The position numbers were made by a program, and so were the translations under genes. From the NCBI GenBank assembly GCA_002150815.3, contig NDFF03000013.1:620001-684000 (forward strand): a stretch of 64,000 nucleotides of DNA, read 5' to 3'. This document shows positions 22,767 through 39,083 of this stretch, piece after piece (position 1 is the stretch's first letter; every line of letters starts with the position of its first letter). The notes beneath the pieces are model-generated. The model did no database searches and was not told the DNA's origin. It worked only from the letters and a program-made list of their open reading frames with translations. This DNA is from Grammothele lineata. Taxonomy: Eukaryota; Basidiomycota; Agaricomycetes; Polyporales; Polyporaceae.

Positions 22767-24087
22767 TCACGCCACGCTCGCGATGAGCGCCAGCTGCTGC
22801 TCCTTGTCCAGGCCCATCCGGCCCCGCCAGAGCGGCGGACATAGCGGAGGCGCCGTGCGCGAGGGCGGGCTCGGAGTCGCGTCCGAGCTCGGGTGCGCAC
22901 CTGCTGCTAGTGCAGCACGCCACGCGAGGAGGGCTTCGTCCAGGACGCGCGGGACGTCGGGTTCGTGCACGTTGCCCAGCCTGCGTCCATCCGACCGAGA
23001 GAGAGTGCCGCCAAGGGAAGGAGGAAGGGGGAGGGGGCGTCCGGGATGTTCGGCGTCAGTACGCGGCCGGAAAACAAGAATCTGGAAAAAGAGGAAAGAA
23101 AAAGGAGGCGGAGCCGACGCACCAATCGCCAGAGGGGAAGACGAGGACGTTCGCCGCATACCTGCGTGTAAGTCAGTACGCGCGCGCGAATCGCGAGCCA
23201 ATATGCGTCGTCAGCCGAGAGAAGCTCGAAAGCACAGGCGAGGGACAGGGGAAGGAAGCGTGCAAGGGGAGAGAAGGGAGGGGGACGACAGGATGAATGG
23301 CAGGAATGACGCACTTGTGGCCGCCGACGTGCGCGATTTCGCCCACGAGCACCTCGTCCTCGACGCCCTTCCTCGCGACTTCCTCGCGCAGCGCGCGCGC
23401 GACGGCCCCGCCCGTGTCTCCGCACCGGCAGTCGCGCGAGCCGTGCGTGCAGACGTACAGGTGCAGCCTCTCCCGCCCCGCCTGCGATATCAATCCCGAC
23501 TTCGAAACCGCAGAATCGTCTTCGGGGCGCGCGAGAGCCTCTTGTATCCGCCGCCCGACCTCGTCCGCGTTCGCGAGCGACAGCTCGTGGACGACGAGCG
23601 GCGCGCGGCGGCCAGGCGCGAACACCGACGCGACGTACTTCTCCTCCCTCTCTTCCTCCTCCTCCCGCGCGTGCGCATCCTCCACTTCCCCGAGCCCAGT
23701 ATACGCAGGGTGCACCTCCAACCCAGGCGCCCACCCAAAGTTCGCGACCGCGCCCCACTCGCGCCAGCGCAGCGTCAGGGCGCGCCAGAGCGGCGACTTG
23801 GAGCGGGGCGGGTACGAGGAGGGCGGGGCATGCGTGTGGAGGAGGACGAACGCGTTGTGTGGGGCGACGGTGCCCGCGAGGGTGTGCTTCTGCTTCTGCC
23901 AGGACCAGAGTGCGTACGCCCGGTGCGCTCGGACTCGGAGGAAGGAGGCGGAGCCGGGCCTGGCGAGGCCGTGGTAGGCGGAGGCTGTTGGAGGGCTGGC
24001 GCTGCGCGGTTGACAGCCTGAGTGCTGGTGATTCGCGAGGCGAAAATTTGAGAGGCGGGAGGCTGAGGTTGAAGGGAGGCGGGTCAT
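22767..24087 (-). CDS. Apd1/Aim32-like thioredoxin-fold [2Fe-2S] protein
   Basis: Member of the sucrase/ferredoxin-like family that includes yeast Apd1 and Aim32, thioredoxin-fold proteins with a Cys2His2-bound [2Fe-2S] cluster and links to redox and mitochondrial import quality. Exons 24087-23315, 23161-23123 and 22980-22767 total 1026 nt and 341 aa. The cluster region is intact: C213 and C222 in YVCTHGSRDCRCG (nine apart, as in Apd1) and H253/H257 in AHVGGH, then KYAANVLVFPSGDWLG. The Ser/Arg-rich start resembles a mitochondrial presequence, which favours the Aim32-like branch. The Glu/Arg run around residues 141-150 and the Ala/Pro tail are low-complexity. The opposite strand is open for 412 codons, a side effect of high GC. 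Confidence 0.88.
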
Positions 24088-25482
24088 CGTAACTGCTGGC
24101 GGGGGTTCTAATGAGCTCGTGTGTCGCGAGTGAAGTGGAGGCGAAAGGGATGGGCGGGGCGGGACGGGCTAGTTATGAGCGCGTCGGTCGTCGCAGCTCC
24201 CTCGGGGCGGGGAGCTGACGAGCCCGTGCGGCACGCTGAGTGGGGTGCCCGACGCGCGCGGTCGTCGGCGTGACGCGCCCGCGCGGCCAGCGACGCCACG
24301 GCCTCTCCAAGCTCAACAAGCGCTCATGATGGACTCCGCACGTGCGCGGTTGGCAACGGGGACAAGGACGGGCCTGGGCGGGCCGTCGAGAGGAAGAGAG
24401 ACGCTGGATCGAGGACGAGGCTCGCGGAGGCAGACCGACGCCCGATCGTCGCGATCGCGACCCTCGACGGGCGCGGGCGCGGGTCAGACACGCACTTTCG
24501 CTTGCCACGCTCGCTCCGTCCGGGGAGGCGGGAGCGCGCCGGGCGTGGTGCGGGGGGCGACCTCGACCGGGGACGCGACCTGACGCGACGGGCCCAGCGC
24601 GGACAGTCCGCGGGGCCCGGTATGTCCGCAGCCATAGGGGGCAGCGTTCGCAGCGCCCGCGCGAAGGTCGAGGGTCTTGGAGGGTGCGGTGGGATGGGCG
24701 GGAGGGCGCAGAGAGCGGGCACGGGGGGTGGAGAGGATGCCAAAATTGACAGGGGCGAGCGAGGTTCCGATCAGAAGAGAGGACGCGCCTGTTGAGCCGG
24801 ATGAGGCAGGAGTGCCCAGGGCTGGGGAAGGCGCAGGGGACGCGGCTTCTTCCCCGCGCGTCCGGAGTCGCTGCTAGCCCTATTCCATGCATCCTTTGTA
24901 CTTCCTCTCCACCCCACCCACCGACGCCCCTGGCCCGCCCAGCCCTCTCCGCCGACGCCGCACCCGCCACAATGCCCGATGCTCGACGATCGTCCAGCGC
25001 AGGGGGCGGCACACCGCGGGCTCGGACGACGCTCGTGCCACGGACGCGACGGGCTGACATCGGGTGTCAGCAAACGGACTGGCGAGCGCGTACGCGAAAG
25101 TCCACGGGCGGGGCCAGAGGGGCTTCTCGCGGACTTGGGCGCACGCTCTGCCGTCTCCCATCGCTAACGGGGCATTTCAGATCTCATCACCCGCGCGAAC
25201 CTCCTTCGCCCGCGCGACGGAATACAGTTAGTCAACTTTATTGACCCCCAGTCCGCCCGGGAACCTCCTGCGCTCATATATCTCCTCCGTCTCCCGCCAC
25301 GCTTCCCCTTCCAGCTTCCCCCCCTCCTCCCTATCTATTCCACCTCCCGCCGCACTTGCAGCCCGCCGCTCTCCCCCGCGGCGCCCGACTCTGCGACACA
25401 TCTACCTCACTCGCCACCACGCGCACAATCATCTAACCTCACCTCCCTCCGACGCGCATTGGATCCTTGACTGTGTTCCAGC
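24088..25482. other. Divergent promoter region, Apd1/Aim32-like / P450
   Basis: About 1.4 kb of very GC-rich DNA. Near the P450 it becomes pyrimidine-rich and carries a TATATA-like element at about 25276-25281, roughly 200 bp upstream of the P450 ATG. A long minus-strand frame (24173-25060) is arginine- and proline-rich with no domain and is not called. Confidence 0.5.
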
Positions 25483-27560
25483 ATGTCCGCCTTCCTCTGG
25501 CTTGCCACTATTATCGCCGCGTCCCTAGTATGGGCCGGCCTCCAGCAGAAGAGCAGACGCCTTGCGCTTCCTCCGGGCCCCAAGCCCCTCCCCATCATCG
25601 GTAACCTCCGTGACATGGCCCTCACCGGTCTTTGGTTCGAAGCCCGCAAGTGGGCAAAAGCCTACGGTACGCCAGATCGCTTCGCTGTCTGTGATTAGAC
25701 GCGCTGACGCGCGACGCGTCGTGGCCAGGCGAGCTCGTTTACCTCAACATTTTCGGCCAGGGTATCCTGTTTGTAAATTCCTACCAAGCAGCCGTCGACC
25801 TCCTCGAGAAGCGCGGCGCCATCTACTCGGACAAGCCCAAGATGGTCATGGCGGGCGAACTGTGAGTGTCTTTCCCCCGCGCGCGTCCATCACTCGCTTA
25901 AGCTCTCGCTCTCAGTTGCGGCTGCGAAGACATGGTGCGCGCACTTCGTCTCACCCCCGTGCCCGCGCGCGTCCCTGACCGCTACCTTTCCAGATCGGCC
26001 TCACGCCCTACGGCGACCGCCTCCGCCGGCAGCGCAAGCTCATGCTCCAGGCCCTCGGCGCGAACCGCATCCACGCGTACTACCCCCTCCTCGAGATCCA
26101 GACGCACAACCTCCTCCAGGGCATCCTCAACGCGCCCGACGACACCGTCTCCCTCGTCCGCCGCTACTCCGGCGGGCTCACCCTCCTCATCGTTTACGGC
26201 TACCGCGTCGTGTCGACTACGGACTGGCTGCTCGAGATGGCGGACGAGAGCCTCGAAATCCTGTCCAACCGTATCGCCGCGGCTGGTGTCGTCTGGATGG
26301 TCGATCTCATTCCTGCACGTACGTCTAGATCTCCCCGTCATAACGCGGGGCGCATATATTGAGATCACATCGGGCTGACCCTGGGCGCTTTGATGGGGCA
26401 TTTTAGTGAAGCATATCCCGACCTGGTTCCCCGGCGCGCAGTTCAAACGCGACGCGGAGGTCTGGAAGGGCAAGATGGAGGCGTTCGTCAACAAGCCGTT
26501 CGACTACGCGCGCGAGGAGATGGTCCGTACTTGTCGCGACTTCCTGAACGCGCATATACTCACCTTTTTGGCTGTAGCGGAAAGGCACGAGCGTGCCTTG
26601 CTACGTGACGATGCTCCTCGAGGACGCCGAGTCAGAGACCAAGGACCGCACCGTCGACAGCCAGCGCGAAGCGGATATTAAATGGACCGCTAACTCGCTC
26701 TACGCCGCCTCCATCGACACCGTAAGTTCTTAACCCGTTTAAGCGCCACTTTCATGGGCGTCACTAACCTCGTCCCTTCACCTTCCTGCTTGGGCAGACT
26801 CGCTCTGCGATCTCGCACTTCTTCCTCTACATGGCCCAGCACCCCGAGATCCTCGCCAAGGCCCAGCGCGAAATCGACGCCGCCGTCGGCAACAGCCGCC
26901 TCCCCACATTCGAGGACCGCCCGAACATGCCCTACGTCGAGGCCATCGTCAAGGAGTGTCTCCGCATCTCGTCGCCTGTGCCCCTCGGTTTACCCCGCCG
27001 TATCACGGAGGACAACGTTTACAACAATATGTACATCCCCAAGGGCACGCTCGTGTTTGGTAACAATTAGTGCGTCCTCTTGTTCTATTTCACGTGGTGG
27101 AAGGACAGTCGCTGACCTTCGGTACAGCAACATGGTCCGCGACCCCGCCGTCTTCCCGCGCCCAGACGACTTCCTCCCCGAGCGCTGGCTCGAGGAGGTC
27201 GACGAGGAGACCGCGAAGCTGCGCGACGTGCGCAACTACGTCTTCGGCTTCGGCCGCCGCCGGTGCCCGGGCTCGTTCATGATCGACGCGTCACTCTGGA
27301 TCGCGATCGCGTCGATGCTCGCTGCCTTTGACGTGTCGAAGGCCGTCGATGAGTTTGGCGAGGTCGTGGAGCCGGAGGTCGTTTATGATAACTCGGTGTT
27401 CACGTGAGTCGCCCTTCCTCGTTTCTTTGAGTAGGAGGGCAGGGGTAGCTGACGTGTGTACTGGCATAATAGAACGTTGAAGCCCTTCAAGTACGACATC
27501 CGGCCACGCTCCGCACAAGCCGTCAAGCTCGTGCGCGAAGCCAAGGGCCTTTCGGACTAA
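25483..27560 (+). CDS. Cytochrome P450 monooxygenase (OrdA-like)
   Basis: Microsomal haem-thiolate monooxygenase; the substrate cannot be told from sequence. Exons 25483-25666, 25729-25861, 25916-25934, 25994-26318, 26407-26522, 26578-26721, 26798-27069, 27128-27403 and 27473-27560 total 1557 nt and 518 aa, a full-length P450. It has an N-terminal membrane anchor (LWLATIIAASLVWAGL) and a Pro-rich hinge (LPPGPKPLPIIGN). Core motifs are the I-helix AASIDTT, the ExxR motif ECLR, PERF-type LPERWLEE and haem-binding FGFGRRRCPG. The third exon is only 19 nt. The overall pattern resembles fungal O-methylsterigmatocystin-oxidoreductase-like P450s, a very broad basidiomycete group. No biosynthetic partner genes lie beside it. 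Confidence 0.95.
25916..25934 (+). other. 19-nt microexon of the P450 gene
   Basis: Encodes the end of a Leu codon and CGCEDM, between CTCAG and GTGCGC. It joins MAGEL to IGLTPYGDRLRRQRK in frame. Confidence 0.85.
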
Positions 27561-28562
27561 AATCATCCCTCCCTCCCACTCTTTTGCACATACACTGGCT
27601 CTCCCCATATATACGGACGCTCCGGCACGTACCGGCCCCACCCCCGCCGCTTACCCGGGCACGCGCGCACATCGAATGTGTGTAGTTTCCCCCGAGTACG
27701 GCCGTGGAGGAATCCCCCGGTGTGCGCGCGCGCATGCGCCGCCCCACGCTCGTTAGTCTTGTCCTCTCGCACGGACCCCCTGCCGCTCGTTACTACTGGT
27801 TAGTCGCCTCCCCCTACCCTACCCTACCCACTCCCCCAACACGCAGAACGGTGCTTGCGCCGGATCTCATGGTCTTGTTCCTTGTCCCTCGCAATCGTCG
27901 TCTCCGTCAATCAATCTCAATCTCGTAGCGTATGAGTCCTTATACTCTACTGAATACCATCTTCCGTGGAATACCCCCCCTCGGGATCTCTCATCCGACT
28001 TGTAGTGTAGATCATCAACCTCGTCCTCTCGTCCTCTCGTCCTCTCGTATCCGTCTCTCTCCGCTAGTCTAGTCTTATCTCCGTCTCTCCACTGTCTCGA
28101 GATCTCTCCTCCACCTCGCTCTCGTCTCCAGCTTTACTCGCGTCCCCCTGAGATTTGTGGTCCCGCGAATAGTCTTGGATTCGTTCATCATCGCCGTCGC
28201 AACTGCAGTCGCAATCGAATGCCATTTGGCTGGCTCTGGCTTGGAAAACTCAAAGTCTTGTTGGTGTGCGCGTGCTGGTGGTGGTGTAGTCCGTTGGCCC
28301 TTCTTCAAGGTGAGTTTGGTTGGGGTAGCTGGACACGCGAATGAAGTCTCCAGGCAGTTGTATCCATCCATTAGAACTTGATGCGTCGCGTGCTCGCTCG
28401 TCGTCTATCGTATCTGTATCTATGTGGCTACGTGTGAAGAAGGAATTATCGAAGCAGTCCCATCCGTCATAAAAAGCGCATATCGATCGTAATCCAATGT
28501 CCTCCAAGCTCCATCATATACGCGTACTGTATACCTATCCGAGTCTACCTGAATCCCGCACC
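27561..28562. other. Convergent 3' region, P450 / ABC transporter
   Basis: About 1 kb with both 3' UTRs. It is pyrimidine-rich and includes three CCCTA-type units near 27812-27830 and three GTCCTCTC units near 28023-28048. No gene was recognised. Confidence 0.55.
28023..28048. repeat. 8-bp tandem repeat GTCCTCTC, three copies
   Basis: Three adjacent GTCCTCTC units in a pyrimidine-rich tract. Probably a simple microsatellite in a 3' flank. Confidence 0.85.
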
Positions 28563-34877
<6,315 letters not shown>

Positions 34878-35713
34878 TTGAGAGGGGCTGCAGCGGGACT
34901 GAGGGAGGCGTCACCGAGGATGTTGGATAGGCCACAGCATATATAGGACCGACGGCAAGAAAGCATGCGTGTGCTCTCAGGAGTCACATCCGTACGCGCA
35001 GCCTGAGTGCTTCCCCATCCACTTACGCGCCGACGTTTGACGTGTCTGCTCGGGCGCTCGGCTCGTTCTCCGCAGGCTGGCCACGGTCAACCACTGGTGC
35101 ACGGCGACGCGTCTTTTAGACCCGCCAAATTTCCAGTAAATCCTTTGGACCCCGACGAAACATCACCGAGGACGTAGACTTCGCGGAAGCCAGGGCGAAT
35201 CTCGAGGAGGTGTAGCCTCGGTTCGGACCGCCGGTGACTCAGCGCCCTCACCCAAGCCCACGTGAGGCATGCCGAGAGTGCTCCGGGAAACGCCCGAGCG
35301 CGGGGACGTGCGGGGCTCCAGGTCGGCCGCCCCGGAAGGCGGGGGACTTCCCGTTATGGGGCTCTACCGAATTTGGGCGGACTTTGAATGGCTTATGGAC
35401 GAGCGGCAGAGTCCAGAGAGCTGGCGACGTGACACGGTGGTCTCTCTCAGAGTCTCTCTGCCTCCTCGGTCGTCCTCGCCCTCGTCCACGATGGCTGCTC
35501 GCTGCTGATTGCCCAATGTGACCAGCTCCCGCGTTCTACCACACATGTATCTCTATCCTACTTTCTCGTCTATCTATCCCCACACCTGAGCTCTCCATTC
35601 TTCGTCCGTATCTCTTCCATGTCCGACACCCCAGGCACAGCAGCGTCGGTGTGTTCTTCTTCTCCTTGTCCCCGAGCTCTTGTTGAACGACCTTTGCGCT
35701 TGTCGTGGATGCC
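34878..35713. other. Divergent promoter region, ABC transporter / C2H2 regulator
   Basis: About 840 bp between outward-facing starts. A TATATA element at 34940-34945 lies about 65 bp upstream of the transporter ATG. No other gene was recognised. Confidence 0.55.
34940..34945 (-). promoter_or_regulatory. TATA-like element upstream of the ABC transporter
   Basis: TATATA about 65 bp upstream of the chosen start codon, a plausible core-promoter position in fungi. Motif match only. Confidence 0.4.
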
Positions 35714-37669
35714 ATGCAGCAGGGTCTTTTCTCCCTCGTCGAGGCCGCCTCTATCTCCCGCCCCATTACAGCCACCGAGGATCCACTTCCCGACGCCGCT
35801 TTTACACCCGGTAGCTTCACTGGTCCCAGCAGCCTCGGTGCCGGCGCGAGCTCGTTTGGCAGCACCTCCAAGGCCCACGCCGCCATGAAGCATCGAAGAC
35901 TCTCGTCTACTGGTCAGGCTAGGCGGAGGATGAGTGATGCTAGGGAGGCAAATAGTCGTCCGTCGTGCGTGTCTATGGTCTATGAATAACCTTCTGGAGT
36001 CAAATACTCTCTTCGTATATAGCCCCGCCCTCTTGCACAATGCTGCGGCAACCTTATCATCTCTAGCAACGCTCTCACTGTCCGGCTCGCCTCCCCCACC
36101 CGGCGCCCCGCATGCAGTCACTTCATTCACGTCCGCGAGTGGCATGATGGCTTCCGGCCGCGGGCCGAAGGTCGAAGCCAAAGATGACGACGTTGTCCCG
36201 GAGGAAACCTCCGCAGCGTCTGCGGCAAGGGCGGAGCTTAATGGGGCTGGGATCAGTGTCACCAAGGCTGGCAAGAAGAGAGGGACGATCTTCAAGTGTG
36301 AGAGCTGCTCCAAGGTCAGTCCGTCAATTCGCACAGTCATCCTCGCGAAGCTCGCTCCGGCTGTGATATTCGGTGGCGATGCGCCTTGCATTTCGTGCAA
36401 CGAGTTCGCTGATGGGTGCCCGGGCTGAATCGTGTCATGGAAGCTTCTTCGAAAATGAATGCTCATGATTGGCGATCCAGGTTTACCGTCATCCTTCTTG
36501 TTTGATCAAGCATCGCTGGGAACATTCGCCGCACTGGCGCGAGGCGTCCAAGTTCCTGCTCAGCAAACATCAGCAAGTGCAGTTGCTAGAGGTGAGTCAG
36601 GTCAGAACTGCGCTGTCTTATTCACTTACCTAATGCATTTTAGGCCGCAGCGATTCTGTCGCACCTAGCGCCCTCTGCGTCTGGCGGTTCCTCGCTCCCA
36701 GAAGATCGTTCGCTGTGGCCGTCCTTCCTCTCGGGAGGCCTCCTTCCTCCTCCCGACCAGGCGAACATGGTTCGTGACCCGAAGGCCTCCCACAAGCCCC
36801 GATCTACCTCCGTCTCGGCGTCATTCGACCAGTCCATCGCTTACCCGGTCTCGAGCTCGGTCCCTGCCCCGTCGGTCCTCTCCACAAGCTTGAGCGCGCC
36901 TGCCATGCCCAGTTCTGGCTCCCGCTCGGGCACAGCTACGAGCATGGGACGGTCCCCTTCGGCGGGACCCCGCATGCACGACTACGCCCTCCCTGTCTCC
37001 GGCGGCATCACGCATGTCCGTCCCGGCGTTGTTGGCGTGCCTACGAAACCCTCGACCCCCGAGCCCGACGTGCGCGCCATCCCGATACGCACTAGCAGCA
37101 GCAGCCACAGCGGAGTCCATGCCCTCTCGACTTCCGCGACCGCTACCGGCCCGTTCCCGTCGTCCCTCCAACACCACACCTCCGCTCCCGTCCCCGTCCC
37201 CGAGTCCGCGGCGGCCCGTGATGCGCGTGCGGCCGCGGACGGCGGCGCGTACTCGTTCGTCAGCGTCAGCGGCGCGTCCGTCTCGGACGCCTGGAGCTCC
37301 TCTCCCGTTTCCCTCGGCTTCGCCCAGTCCTCGTTCCGCTCCTCGGTCGACTCGTACTCTGCCTCCGCATCTGCGGCCTCTGCTCCCGGGCTGGGCCGCT
37401 CGTTCTCGGACGGGGCGGGCGGCTGGAGCTTGCCGCGCTCGTCGGTGCGCTCGGGCTCGCTGAGCCGCAGCCGCAGCGGGAGCGTGGACATGGTCGTGGC
37501 GGACGAGAGTGGGGAGTTCGTCGACGTCGAGGGCGAGAGCGGGGGCGAGAGCGAGCACTCCGTCGGCGTGGGCCGGTTCGGGTTCACGTCGCGCGGGTGG
37601 AGGAGCCGGATGGGGGCGAGCAAGATCGACGAGGAGTGGGACGGGATGGAGATGGAGATGGAGATGTGA
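35714..37669 (+). CDS. C2H2 zinc-finger protein, putative transcription regulator
   Basis: Nuclear DNA-binding protein of a basidiomycete-specific type; targets unknown. Exons 35714-35961, 36023-36314, 36481-36591 and 36644-37669 total 1677 nt and 558 aa. One classic finger spans the exon 2/3 junction: CESCSKVYRHPSCLIKHRWEH, spaced C-x2-C-x12-H-x3-H. It is followed by SPHWREASKFLLSKHQQVQL, a conserved extension seen with this finger type. The first exon carries RRLSSTGQARRRMSDAREA, a basic stretch that could act as a nuclear signal. The rest is Ser/Pro/Ala-rich, with a very acidic patch near the end and a terminal MEMEMEM run. The start is the first in-frame ATG; the donor at 35962 is inferred from frame and composition. 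Confidence 0.88.
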
Positions 37670-38424
37670 GGGAGGGATTCGGGGCGGAGGAGATGGGGGA
37701 GATAGATGAGGAGCGCGGACGAGGGCTGGTGGGGCGCGAGGGAGCCACAAGGGGATCTCGTGCCCGTGCCTGGGAGTGGAAGCCCGCACGCGGTGCGCAG
37801 CGTGTGGTGTGCGCCGCGCGGGGCGAATGGTACGTTCGCGTATGCCATATTATGCCTCATGGATCGGAAGGAAGGAAGACTAGTATTGTATCTGAGAGAA
37901 GATGGAAGCTGACGCTTCAAGGAAGTCTTGCGCTGGTCGTCGCTCTTGGTTGGCTCGTATACATCCTCGGTCGATCATCTTTGCGTTCCGCCGTCGTCTA
38001 CTGACTTATCACTGCCATCTACATCAGTATTTGGTGGCGAGGCTTCCCTATGTACCACATGATTATCACCTCATAGTCGTCGCTGTCATCGAGTTATTCT
38101 TGTGCCAACAGTACCTGTACTATTTGTGTCGCTGTTTCGCTACAATATATATTCACGGACTTTTGGATTGTACAAGGTCGTTGTGAACTTGGGATTACAG
38201 AAACGTGTGGGTGAGTTTGGCATATGTTCACGCATATAGGGCGTATGCGACCGGACACACAGGAAGCGGGCCGTCACTACCGCGATGCCAGGCTATAATA
38301 CACTGTTGCACGCTTGACAGCTTTCGATTTCTTCTTCATCCTGTATGCGTATTTATGAGCATAGCGAGTGCGGCGACGATCAAACGCTCTTACAATATTC
38401 CCCCGGACGCTGTCTGGACTCAGC
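37670..38424. other. Convergent 3' region, C2H2 gene / DUF1348 gene
   Basis: About 750 bp holding the two 3' UTRs. The middle part is AT-richer, as expected for poly(A) regions. No gene was recognised. Confidence 0.55.
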
Positions 38425-39083
38425 TCACAGGTGTTTGTCGGAGATTGGGAACGAGTTCACGTCGATCCCGTCCTTGAACCAACGTTCCTCGTCAGAGATG
38501 GGCACATCGTTACCGCTCATCTGCCGCTTCTTCATGAGACCGTCCTCGGCAAAGGTCCAGTCCTGCAACAATTCCAGGAGTGTTGGGAGAAGAATGCGAT
38601 GATAACGGGTAACGTGCATACCTCAAGACCGTAGCAACGGTACCACTGCTTGGAGCCATCTGACTTTACCTCGTACCACTCGTAGAAGAACTGTCCAGGA
38701 CGACGGCGCGTCAGCATAGGTAGTAGCAGAGAACGGTTTGAGAATGTGGATGAACACGTACCTGCACGGCAATCTTGTTATCCGTAAACGCGAAGAGTTC
38801 CTTCCTAAGCCTGTATCCATTCTCCTTCTCCCACTTCTTCTGAAGGAACCCGATAACCTCTTCCCGCCCCTTCATGAAACAGTCACGGTTCCGCCACACT
38901 GTATCGGGCTGCCGCGCATCTCATCAAAAACAGGAACGCTTGGGGAGATCGGAGTGAAGAGCGAGAACGTACCGTGTACGCGAGGGCTACCTTCTCCGGG
39001 GTCTTCGTGTTCCAGAGATCCTGGGCAACCTTGACCTTCTGGTGCGCAGTCTCAGCCGTGAACGGGGGAACGATGGGGGCCAT
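38425..39083 (-). CDS. NTF2-like DUF1348 family protein
   Basis: Small protein with the SnoaL/NTF2-like fold of DUF1348, widespread in bacteria and fungi; biochemical role unknown. Exons 39083-38973, 38908-38762, 38690-38622 and 38562-38425 total 465 nt and 154 aa, the usual size. Family landmarks in order are PPFTAETAHQKV, DLWNTKTPEKVALAYTPDTV, WRNRDCFMKGREEVIGFL, KKWEKENGYRLRKELFAF, NKIAVQFFYEWYE, WYRCYGLEDWTF and GLMKKRQMSGNDVPISDEE. All conserved blocks are present, so it looks functional. It is the last intact gene before the gene-free island. Confidence 0.93.

Noticed and set aside
22783..24021. A 412-codon plus-strand frame opposite the Apd1/Aim32-like gene
   Set aside because: Arginine-rich, without a domain, and fully antisense to a gene with intact cluster ligands.
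24173..25060. A 295-codon minus-strand frame upstream of the P450
   Set aside because: Composition is Arg/Pro/Ser-dominated, typical of chance frames in GC-rich DNA, with no recognisable family and other open frames overlapping it.
27812..27830. Telomere-like CCCTA repeats
   Set aside because: Only three 5-bp units in a pyrimidine-rich 3' flank, not the fungal CCCTAA repeat, and surrounded by ordinary genes.
36821..37920. Long minus-strand frames opposite the last exon of the C2H2 gene
   Set aside because: They are antisense shadows of a Ser/Ala-rich exon; they read as His/Pro/Arg or Ser/Pro repeats without a domain.
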